A model generated the notes under the pieces. The model ran no database searches. It was given only the letters and a program-made list of their open reading frames with translations, and had not been told where the DNA came from. Shown piece by piece: positions 57,892 through 64,000 of a DNA stretch of 64,000 bases. Numbering within the stretch: the stretch's first letter is position 1; each line of letters opens with the position of its first letter. A program made the position numbers and the translations under genes. This DNA is from Methylophilaceae bacterium (GTDB lineage Bacteria > Pseudomonadota > Gammaproteobacteria > Burkholderiales > Methylophilaceae): contig RFPI01000002.1 in the NCBI GenBank assembly GCA_009926205.1, positions 1-64,000 of the forward strand, in the 5' to 3' direction.

Positions 57892-58269
57892 TTATGATTT
57901 GGCGCTATGCACAAGATAAAAGCCCAGCGCCGTCATTAGCAATGCGCCTAAGACATGCAATGTGGTATGTAATAAAGCCCAGCCATACTGCTGACGCATC
58001 AGCAAGCCAAAAGATTCCCCAGAAAATGCCGAAAAGGTCGTGAGCCCACCTAATAAACCAGTGGTTAATAATAGACGCAAAGTGGGAGAAAAGTCGCTGC
58101 GTAGCTGCATCCAAGCTAACACCATCCCCATCAAGAAACCGCCAATGAGATTGGCGAGCAAAGTACCCATGGGCAATTGATCTGTGTAACGATTAAACAC
58201 GCAAGAGAAGCCCCAGCGTATCCAAGCACCTATTGCCGCACCGATTCCCACGGCCATCCAAGCCTGCAT
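57892..58269 (-). CDS. crcB: fluoride exporter CrcB/FluC
   Basis: Small dual-topology fluoride channel subunit, 125 residues, four helices. GAWIRWGFS near 15-23, the NLIGGFLMG motif (about 40-48) and GGLTTFSAFSGE (about 75-86) are the family signature. ATG 58269 is preceded by GGGAGAT. No fluoride riboswitch structure is evident in the 85-bp leader. It is divergent from glgA with overlapping promoters. Confidence 0.95.
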   Translation of the reverse strand: MQAWMAVGIGAAIGAWIRWGFSCVFNRYTDQLPMGTLLANLIGGFLMGMVLAWMQLRSDFSPTLRLLLTTGLLGGLTTFSAFSGESFGLLMRQQYGWALLHTTLHVLGALLMTALGFYLVHSAKS

Positions 58270-58290
58270 CCCTATCTCCCTTTTGTTACC

Positions 58291-58319
58291 TTGATTTGAA
58301 GTAAGCCTCTAAGTATGAT
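58291..58319 (+). promoter_or_regulatory. promoter of glgA
   Basis: TTGATT (58291-58296) and TATGAT (58314-58319, 5 of 6) are 17 bp apart. Start near 58326 gives a short leader before the glgA TTG at 58355. It overlaps the oppositely directed crcB promoter. Confidence 0.55.
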
Positions 58320-58340
58320 GGAGCGCTGTTTTTGATTCAA
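58312..58340 (-). promoter_or_regulatory. promoter of crcB
   Basis: On the minus strand TTGAAT (58340-58335) and CATACT (58317-58312) have a 17-bp spacer, 4 of 6 each. The -10 shares bases with the -10 of the glgA promoter, so RNA polymerase cannot occupy both at once. Confidence 0.5.
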
Positions 58341-58354
58341 CAGAAAGATATCAA

Positions 58355-59878
58355 TTGCGCATTTTATTTGCCACCTCCGAAGCCCACCCACTGATTAAAA
58401 CGGGCGGTTTAGCGGATGTCAGCGGCGCCTTACCCGCTGCACTTCATCAATTAGGGCATCAAGTAGAAATTCTCATACCCGCCTATCCAGCGGTATTAGA
58501 CAAACTTGCGGATGCTAAAAAAGTTTGCACGCTACATCATTTGCCTATGGTGGGTGAAGTGGAATTATGGCGCGGCACTATGCCGGATAGTGGTGTACCG
58601 GTGCTGGCATTACGCCATGAGGCACTGTATCAGCGTGCAGGGAATCCCTATTTAGATAGTCAAGGACATGATTGGCAAGACAATCCATTGCGCTTTGCCA
58701 CGCTGGCTCATGTGGCAGCGATCTTGGCCTGTGAAGATAGCCCTCTGCCTGAACATTTTGATATTGTGCATTGTAACGACTGGCAAACCGGCTTAACCCC
58801 AGCCTATCTATATTATAAGCGCAGTCAACGCACCAATCTTAAATGCGCCAAATCGCTGATGTCGGTGCACAATTTAGCCTTTCAAGGCAATTACTCGCCA
58901 TCTTGGCTCACCCAATTAGGACTTCCACAACAAGCTTTCCACTTGAATGGAGTTGAGTTTTATGGACAGTTTTCTTTCTTAAAAGCGGGGCTGTTCTACG
59001 CCGACAAGTTATCCACCGTCAGTCCTAGCTACGCTGCTGAAATCCAAACCGACGATTTTGGCTTTGGCATGCAAGGTTTGCTGCAAAGCCGTAAGCAAGA
59101 CCTAGTGGGTATTTTAAATGGCTTGGACACTCAAGCATGGGACCCGGCGACAGACCCTTACCTACCTGCGCATTATTCCGCCAAGCAATTAGACGGCAAA
59201 CAACAAGTCAAACTAGCCCTGCAAAACAGTATGGGCCTTGCAGAAGAAGCTGGTACAGCATTGCTGGGCGTGGTCAGCCGACTGACGCACCAAAAGGGCT
59301 TGGATATGCTGCTTGAGATTGCCGACGAGGTCTTGCAACAGCATGCAATCCAGTTAGTCGTGCTAGGCTCGGGCGAAGCCACCATGCAACAAGGATTTAT
59401 CGATTTAGCCTCGCGTTACCCCGGCAGAGTAGCTTGCCAGATAGGCTATGACGAAGGCCTATCACATCGCATCATGGCTGGCTGCGATTTATTTATTATG
59501 CCCTCACGCTTTGAGCCCTGCGGTTTGAATCAAATGTATGGCCTGCGTTATGGTACGCCACCTTTGGTCAATCGCACCGGTGGACTTGCCGATAGCGTCA
59601 TCGACAGCAATCAAGAAAGCATAGCGAGCAAACAAGCCAATGGTTTTGTCATGCATCGCGCTGAACCAGATGAGCTAAAAATGTGCATCACACGGGCACT
59701 TTCCTATTACGCACAAGAAAAACTTTGGCAACAGATTCAACGCCAAGGCATGAGCCAAGAGTTAGGCTGGGAACTAAGCGCAAAGCGCTATTTGGAGCTA
59801 TATGAAGAAATGTTAAAGCCGCAAAAAAGGGAGTCAAAAGAAGTATCGAGTAAAGTTGGCACAGTTTCTGCTAATTAA
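58355..59878 (+). CDS. glgA: glycogen synthase (ADP-glucose-dependent, GT5)
   Basis: Elongates alpha-1,4-glucan from ADP-glucose. It is 507 residues, slightly longer than E. coli GlgA because of a Lys/Ser-rich tail. KTGGLADVSGALP (about 15-27) is the ADP-glucose site, and PSRFEPCGLNQMYGLRYGTPP with RTGGLADSV mark the C-terminal Rossmann domain. Start is TTG 58355 with only AGAAAGAT upstream; the conserved N-terminus RILFATSEAHPL supports this start. It lies about 50 kb from glgC/glgB. Confidence 0.96.
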   Translation: MRILFATSEAHPLIKTGGLADVSGALPAALHQLGHQVEILIPAYPAVLDKLADAKKVCTLHHLPMVGEVELWRGTMPDSGVPVLALRHEALYQRAGNPYLDSQGHDWQDNPLRFATLAHVAAILACEDSPLPEHFDIVHCNDWQTGLTPAYLYYKRSQRTNLKCAKSLMSVHNLAFQGNYSPSWLTQLGLPQQAFHLNGVEFYGQFSFLKAGLFYADKLSTVSPSYAAEIQTDDFGFGMQGLLQSRKQDLVGILNGLDTQAWDPATDPYLPAHYSAKQLDGKQQVKLALQNSMGLAEEAGTALLGVVSRLTHQKGLDMLLEIADEVLQQHAIQLVVLGSGEATMQQGFIDLASRYPGRVACQIGYDEGLSHRIMAGCDLFIMPSRFEPCGLNQMYGLRYGTPPLVNRTGGLADSVIDSNQESIASKQANGFVMHRAEPDELKMCITRALSYYAQEKLWQQIQRQGMSQELGWELSAKRYLELYEEMLKPQKRESKEVSSKVGTVSAN

Positions 59879-59915
59879 CTACTGAGCTATCTCCTAGCTT
59901 CAGTTCTCCTCCCTC

Positions 59916-59955
59916 GGGGTGTCTTGTTGAGCGATCACTGGGCACCCCTTTTTTT
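59916..59955 (+). terminator. terminator after glgA
   Basis: GGGGTG (59916-59921) pairs with CACCCC (59943-59948), extended by neighbouring bases, over a roughly 21-nt loop, followed by seven T. It lies about 40 bp downstream of the glgA stop and 10 bp from the convergent orn stop. Confidence 0.75.
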
Positions 59956-59965
59956 GGCCATCGTT

Positions 59966-60520
59966 TTAGTCGTCACTCATGCGTATAAAATGCTCGCGGT
60001 AGTATTTCAGCTCATCGATGGATTCGTAAATATCCGCCAAGGCTTCATGCCGACTTTCTTTTTTAAATCCGTTATAAACTTTGGGACGCCAGCGTCTGGC
60101 TAACTCTTTAAAAACGCTGACATCCAAGTTGCGATAGTGGAAGTATCGTTCCAATTCCGGCATATAGCGCGCCATAAAGCGTCTGTCCTGACAAATCGAG
60201 TTGCCACACATAGGCGATTTACCAGCCGGCACATGTGGCTTCAAGAAATCTAAACAAAGTTTTTCTACAGCCTGTTCATCCAAGCTAGAGGCTTTCACTT
60301 TATCAATTAGGCCGGAGCGTCCATGCGTCCCTTTATTCCAGGCATCCATTGCATCCAATCGCTCATCGCTTTGATGCACAACCCATGCTGGTGACTCAGC
60401 CAATATATTTAAATCTGCGTCGGTCACCACCATCGCAATTTCAATAATGCGATCGTTGTCTGGGCTCAAGCCGGTCATTTCCATGTCCAGCCAAATTAAA
60501 TTGTCGTTGTTATTGCTCAT
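59966..60520 (-). CDS. orn: oligoribonuclease
   Basis: DEDDh 3'-5' exonuclease that removes 2-5 nt RNAs and pGpG. ATG 60520 ([18 protein letters not shown]) matches the E. coli start and gives 184 residues; the frame offers ATGs at 60523 and 60532 as well. DEDDh residues: DMEMTG (D/E), a central Asp in [10 protein letters not shown]-side region, and [10 protein letters not shown] (His/Asp). It is preceded by a hairpin and U-run on its own strand. Confidence 0.96.
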   Translation of the reverse strand: MSNNNDNLIWLDMEMTGLSPDNDRIIEIAMVVTDADLNILAESPAWVVHQSDERLDAMDAWNKGTHGRSGLIDKVKASSLDEQAVEKLCLDFLKPHVPAGKSPMCGNSICQDRRFMARYMPELERYFHYRNLDVSVFKELARRWRPKVYNGFKKESRHEALADIYESIDELKYYREHFIRMSDD

Positions 60521-60532
60521 CATGATTTCCAT

Positions 60533-60573
60533 TAAAATAAAGCCCAGGCGTTCAATCGAATGAACCTTGGGCG
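60533..60573 (-). promoter_or_regulatory. hairpin plus U-run in the orn leader
   Basis: Minus-strand bases 60572-60542 form an inverted repeat GCCCAAGGTTCA / TGAACGCCTGGGC (one bulge), directly followed by TTTATTTTA and then the orn start region. It looks like an intrinsic terminator or attenuator inside the orn leader. Confidence 0.4.
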
Positions 60574-60585
60574 CACGAATCCTTC

Positions 60586-60591
60586 TATAAT
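60586..60591 (+). promoter_or_regulatory. -10 element upstream of the M48 protease gene
   Basis: A perfect TATAAT at 60586-60591 lies 35 bp before the ATG at 60626. No well-spaced -35 hexamer is apparent, so promoter strength is uncertain. Confidence 0.4.
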
Positions 60592-60625
60592 GCTAACTAG
60601 TTTAACTTAAAAATTGTTCTATCCT

Positions 60626-61873
60626 ATGGAAAACCAACTCAGCATTTTATTTGTTTTTGTCGTCGTCATTACCACTTGCGTTCGCTTTTGGCTTGGCCGC
60701 CGACACATTTGTCATGTTCAAGCACATAGGGAAAGTGTCCCCAGTGCATTTAACAAAGACATTTCCTTATCCGATCACCAAAAAGCAGCCGACTATACTT
60801 GTGCCAAAACTCGCTTGGTATTGAGCTCACTGGTTGTACAAGCGATTTTATTATTGTGGTTTACCCTAGGCGGCGGCTTGGAATTGATAGACCAATATTG
60901 GCGTGGTCATCTCGTAGGTCACGAATTTATTCGTGGCGGATTGGTGGTTTTGAGCGCTGTAGTGATTGGCGCTTTGGTTGAATTGCCATTTGATTACATC
61001 AAATCTTTTAGCGTGGATGAGCGTTTTGGCTTCAACAAAATGCGCCCTGGCATGTTTTTCTCAGACATGCTTAAGCACAGCCTAGTAGGTTTTATTATGG
61101 GTGCCCCTATTTTATTTGCAGCATTTTGGTTGATGCGCGAAGCCGGTGAATGGTGGTGGTTGTATTTGTGGATTTTGTGGAGCGCTTTCAATCTCTTGAT
61201 GTTGGCGGTTTATCCGACTTTTATTGCCCCCATGTTTAATAAGTTTTCACCGCTTGAAGATGACAAACTCAAAACCAGAGTTGAAAAATTGTTGAAGAAA
61301 TGTGGTTTTAAATCCCAAGGCCTATTTGTTATGGATGGCTCGGCTCGCAGCGCACATGGTAATGCCTACTTTACTGGTTTTGGCGCCAGCAAACGCGTCG
61401 TGTTCTTTGACACTTTGCTTGATCGCTTAAATACCAATGAAATCGAAGCCGTATTAGCCCATGAGCTTGGACACTTCAAGCATCATCATGTACTCAAGCG
61501 CATTATCAGTTTGTTTGTTATTTCATTTTTGGGCTTGGCTGTGTTGGGTTGGCTTAAACAACAAGCATGGTTCTACACTGGGCTGGGCGTGAGCATGTCA
61601 TCTGACTATATGGCTTTATTGCTGTTTATGTTGGTCAGCCCATCATTCTTGTTTGTATTGCGTCCATTGATGGCATGGTATGCCCGCAAAAATGAATTTG
61701 AGGCCGATGATTATGCTGTGAAGCATGCCAAAGCCAAGGATTTAATCGATGCATTGGTCAAGCTATATCGTGACAATGCCTCTACCCTAACACCTGACCC
61801 ATGGCATTCTGCATTCTATGATTCGCATCCACCTGCAAGCATACGGATTGCTAAAATTACCGGGAAAATGTGA
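60626..61873 (+). CDS. M48 family membrane metallopeptidase (Ste24/CAAX-protease-like)
   Basis: Zinc protease of about 415 residues, resembling Ste24-type multi-helix proteases in length. Starting from ATG 60626, it has an N-terminal helix and several more (about 66-88, 105-125, 150-170, 175-195, 285-305). The HExxH motif is in VLAHELGHFKHHH, with the third ligand Glu in NEFEADDYA. PDPWHSAFYDSHPP is the family C-terminal motif. The substrate in bacteria is unknown; quality control of membrane proteins is plausible. Its stop overlaps the cytochrome start (TGATG). Confidence 0.9.
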   Translation: MENQLSILFVFVVVITTCVRFWLGRRHICHVQAHRESVPSAFNKDISLSDHQKAADYTCAKTRLVLSSLVVQAILLLWFTLGGGLELIDQYWRGHLVGHEFIRGGLVVLSAVVIGALVELPFDYIKSFSVDERFGFNKMRPGMFFSDMLKHSLVGFIMGAPILFAAFWLMREAGEWWWLYLWILWSAFNLLMLAVYPTFIAPMFNKFSPLEDDKLKTRVEKLLKKCGFKSQGLFVMDGSARSAHGNAYFTGFGASKRVVFFDTLLDRLNTNEIEAVLAHELGHFKHHHVLKRIISLFVISFLGLAVLGWLKQQAWFYTGLGVSMSSDYMALLLFMLVSPSFLFVLRPLMAWYARKNEFEADDYAVKHAKAKDLIDALVKLYRDNASTLTPDPWHSAFYDSHPPASIRIAKITGKM

Positions 61874-62178
61874 TGAGAACCGCACTCTTGCTGATGCTTT
61901 TGTTTTCTGGCTTGGCGCTGGCACAACCCTTCTCTGAGGGCAATGCACAGATAGGCAAAGCCATGGTGGAAAAGCATTGCATAGAGTGCCATGCACGTCG
62001 CTTTGGTGGTGACGGCTCGAAGATTTATACGCGAGAAAATCGCATCGTCAATTCATCCAAAGGCTTGATTGCCCAAATACGCAATTGCAACACCATGTTG
62101 GGCATGAAATGGTTTGAAGATGAAGAGCTCAATGTGGCGGCTTTTCTCAACCAAAGCTACTATCACTTTGACAAATAA
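61873..62178 (+). CDS. small secreted c-type cytochrome
   Basis: A 101-residue periplasmic class I cytochrome c. Signal peptide 1-17 (LLLMLLFSGLALA), heme motif CIECH (about 36-40), and a distal Met candidate in TMLGMKW. The sequence NAQIGKAMVEKHCIECH is typical of one-heme proteins. It overlaps the M48 gene by 1 base and its 3' end is shared with the rsgA 5' region. No oxidase or dehydrogenase is nearby to name a partner. Confidence 0.88.
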   Translation: MRTALLLMLLFSGLALAQPFSEGNAQIGKAMVEKHCIECHARRFGGDGSKIYTRENRIVNSSKGLIAQIRNCNTMLGMKWFEDEELNVAAFLNQSYYHFDK

Positions 62179-63052
62179 ATCCCTGTTAAGCGGCCAAGTG
62201 GTGGCCAGTTATGGCAAACGCTATCAAGTCGAATTGCCGGATAAGAGCCTGTGGGACTGCGTGACGCGCGGCAAAAAACATGATGTTGCTTGCGGTGATC
62301 TGGTCGATATTCAGCCCACTGCCACAGATGCAGCCGTCATTGAGCATATCCATGATCGTCACTCGCTACTCTTCCGTAGCAATGCCTTCCGCACCAAAGT
62401 ACTCGCCGCCAATGTCACTCAGATCGTGATCGTGTTGGCGGCTGTGCCTAGCTTTTATGAATCCTTACTCAATCGTTGTTTGGTCGCTGCCAGCCATGCG
62501 GATATCCGCGTGCTGATTGTTTTAAACAAAGCCGATCTTGCTGAGAGCGCCTCTGCTTGGGAAAAGCTGAAACCCTATCAAACCTTGGGCTATCAGGTGA
62601 TACAACTGAGCGCGCAACAAGATATCAGTGCGCTACAGCCTTATTTGCAAAATCAGACCAGTATCTTGGTGGGGCAATCGGGTATGGGGAAATCCACTAT
62701 CATCAATGGTCTGTTGCCGGAATTGGCTGTGCGAACCCGGGAAATTTCCGGCGTATTAGACAGCGGCAAGCACACAACCACCGCTACCCATCTTTATCAT
62801 TTAGATGCCAACAGCCATATTATTGATTCACCCGGCTTGCAAGAATTTGGCTTATATCATTTGAGTATTGATGAAATAGAGCAAGCTTTTACTGAATTCC
62901 GTCCTTACTTGGGCAAATGCCGCTTTAATAACTGTCGTCATCTACATGAACCAGACTGTGCCTTGCTGAATGCGGTAAACGAAGGCAAAGTCAGCCCACA
63001 ACGCTTGGCGTTTTATCATGAGCTTTTGCAAGAGCTCAAACAAAGCGCATAA
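62132..63052 (+). CDS. rsgA: ribosome small subunit GTPase RsgA
   Basis: Circularly permuted GTPase that assists 30S maturation. An N-terminal OB fold (SGQVVASYGKRYQVEL) precedes the G domain with motif order G4 (LNKADL), G1 (GQSGMGKST), G3 (DSPGLQEFGL). A C-terminal zinc knuckle CRFNNCRHLHEPDC is complete. The start is uncertain: ATG 62132 has AAGAG upstream but overlaps the cytochrome; TTG 62168 (LTNKSLL...) nearer the OB fold is an alternative. About 300 residues either way. Confidence 0.9.
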   Translation: MWRLFSTKATITLTNKSLLSGQVVASYGKRYQVELPDKSLWDCVTRGKKHDVACGDLVDIQPTATDAAVIEHIHDRHSLLFRSNAFRTKVLAANVTQIVIVLAAVPSFYESLLNRCLVAASHADIRVLIVLNKADLAESASAWEKLKPYQTLGYQVIQLSAQQDISALQPYLQNQTSILVGQSGMGKSTIINGLLPELAVRTREISGVLDSGKHTTTATHLYHLDANSHIIDSPGLQEFGLYHLSIDEIEQAFTEFRPYLGKCRFNNCRHLHEPDCALLNAVNEGKVSPQRLAFYHELLQELKQSA

Positions 63053-63097
63053 CAAGCCCATCTCAATCTCGCTTGCTTCTCGTTTATAATAGCGGCT

Positions 63098-63538
63098 ATG
63101 CAAATCACTACACGTTTAGAATTTGATGCGGGTCACCGCATTCCCTGCCATAAAAGCCAATGCCGAAACCTGCATGGCCATCGCTATGCGATTGAAATCA
63201 CTTTGTCTGGCGATATCATTCATCAGGAAGGAAGCTCTGAGGATGGCATGGTGATGGACTTTTCCGATGTCAAAGCGATTGCCAAAAAAACCTTGGTCGA
63301 TGCTTGGGATCATGCCTTTTTGGTGTATGAAAATGACGAGCAGGTCATTCAATTATTGGCGCAAATTCCACAACACAAAACGGTAGTTTTGCCCTGCGTG
63401 CCGACCGCTGAAAATCTCGCTGCCGAGGCATTTAGGCAGTTATCTGCGCAGTACAAAGATGTCTATGGCAATCAACTGAAACTTGAGCGTATACGCCTGT
63501 ATGAAACCCCTAATAGCTGGGCAGACGCTACTCGCTAG
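63098..63538 (+). CDS. queD: 6-carboxytetrahydropterin synthase (QueD)
   Basis: T-fold enzyme converting dihydroneopterin triphosphate to 6-carboxytetrahydropterin for queuosine synthesis. It is 146 residues. Zinc His ligands are in the FDAGHRI and NLHGHRY segments, the catalytic Cys is in PCHKSQCRN, and Asp/His in DAWDHAFL complete the site. It overlaps dnaQ by 11 bp tail to tail. Confidence 0.93.
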   Translation: MQITTRLEFDAGHRIPCHKSQCRNLHGHRYAIEITLSGDIIHQEGSSEDGMVMDFSDVKAIAKKTLVDAWDHAFLVYENDEQVIQLLAQIPQHKTVVLPCVPTAENLAAEAFRQLSAQYKDVYGNQLKLERIRLYETPNSWADATR

Positions 63539-64000
63539 TGGTTTTTTCTAGATTCATCCAAACGCAGTTACCAGACTTATTCAAAGCCTCTAAATATTCC
63601 TGATGGGCGGCCAACTCTTCCGCACTGGCAAGAATTACTTTTTCACTACTGCCCGCCGGCAATGCCACACTATTTTCCAGTATTGCAGCAGCACTCATAC
63701 CCTCGCTGATTAGGCTATCTTGACCACGCGTCATAGCCAAATAGACCTCAGCCAATAGTTGCGCATCCAACAAAGCGCCATGCAGAGTGCGTTTGGAATT
63801 ATCTATATCATAATGACGGCATAGCGCATCTAGACTGTTGCGTTGTCCAGGGCGCATATCTTTTGCCATCTTCAGCGTATCGATAATATTACCCGCCACA
63901 GTCTCCAACATAGGTTTATCGATGCGACCCAATTCGCTATTCAGAAAACCGACATCGAATGGGGCGTTATGAATAATCAATTCGGCACCATCCACAAACT
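63528..64000 (-). CDS. dnaQ: DNA polymerase III epsilon subunit, 5' truncated by the window
   Basis: Proofreading 3'-5' exonuclease. Only about the C-terminal 157 residues are present; the frame continues out of the window (FVDGAELIIHNAPFDVGFLN at the edge). The Exo II motif IHNAPFDVGFLN and the Exo III motif HGALLDAQLLAEVYL (His/Asp) are visible. The Exo I motif lies outside. It ends convergently over queD. Confidence 0.95.
   Translation of the reverse strand, partial: FVDGAELIIHNAPFDVGFLNSELGRIDKPMLETVAGNIIDTLKMAKDMRPGQRNSLDALCRHYDIDNSKRTLHGALLDAQLLAEVYLAMTRGQDSLISEGMSAAAILENSVALPAGSSEKVILASAEELAAHQEYLEALNKSGNCVWMNLEKTTSE

Noticed and set aside
58270-58354. Fluoride riboswitch in the crcB leader
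   Set aside because: The 85-bp leader has no recognisable pseudoknot pieces of the crcB motif and promoters overlap it instead.

Overview
The window looks like a chromosomal segment of a Gram-negative betaproteobacterium. The best fit is the Methylophilales/Nitrosomonadales side of the class, but this is inference without a database search. Four observations support it: the long one-strand run leuC-leuD-leuB-asd-fimV-(ECF T-like)-truA-trpF-trpB-trpA-accD-folC-dedD-cvpA-purF-metZ, which is a characteristic betaproteobacterial order; the orn / M48 protease / small cytochrome c / rsgA neighbourhood; the divergent rluC and rne pair; and moderate GC content with a short DUF3149 protein and a split YeeE/YedE pair. 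I see no insertion sequence, prophage, CRISPR array or rRNA. The window is mostly dense housekeeping DNA with one visibly AT-richer surface-glycan block.

Layout. 0-9.5 kb is storage-carbohydrate metabolism. On the minus strand are glgC, a GH57 alpha-glucan hydrolase/transferase, malQ and a ROK glucokinase. Divergently on the plus strand are glgB and pgi. The glycogen synthase glgA lies apart at 58.4 kb. Together these give glucose-1-P to ADP-glucose to branched glycogen, then breakdown or remodelling to maltodextrin and glucose, and glucose-6-P/fructose-6-P interconversion. 9.6-12.8 kb (minus) holds sppA, a Rieske ferredoxin, a HAD phosphatase and rluC, plus a stranded fragment of an Ig-like extracellular protein. 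13.3-20.5 kb holds rne with a structured leader, uvrB, a periplasmic trypsin-like protease with a TPR tail, and an aspartate aminotransferase. 20.5-22.2 kb holds tRNA-Asn with a clear promoter and terminator, a DUF3149 micro-protein, a PsiE-like protein and two YeeE/YedE half-transporters.

22.2-30.2 kb is the envelope-polysaccharide block: a phosphoribosyltransferase, a polyprenyl-phosphate sugar transferase, two glycosyltransferase-like proteins, an OpgB-like phosphoglycerol transferase, galE, an Hsp15-like S4 protein and a UDP-glucose dehydrogenase. 30.2-33.2 kb holds moaE, moaD, rmuC and a dienelactone hydrolase. 33.2-53.5 kb is a 20-kb stretch entirely on the minus strand, devoted to amino-acid and purine biosynthesis (metZ, purF, trp, leu, asd, arg) with cell-envelope and RNA-modification genes interleaved. 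Upstream of argD is a promoter-plus-terminator pair that could make a short RNA or act as an attenuator.

53.9-64 kb holds a CntA-like Rieske oxygenase overlapping a DMT exporter, a NarL-type two-component system, crcB back-to-back with glgA, orn (with a leader hairpin), an M48 membrane protease, a small cytochrome c, rsgA, queD and a truncated dnaQ at the right edge.

I found no clear-cut undescribed defence or mobile system. The most interesting items are regulatory (rne leader, argD-leader RNA, orn leader hairpin, paired palindromes before the dienelactone hydrolase) and orphan or oddly shaped genes (Ig-like fragment after sppA, solitary EcfT-like protein, short OpgB-like enzyme, protease-TPR fusion, bridging-Glu Rieske oxygenase).
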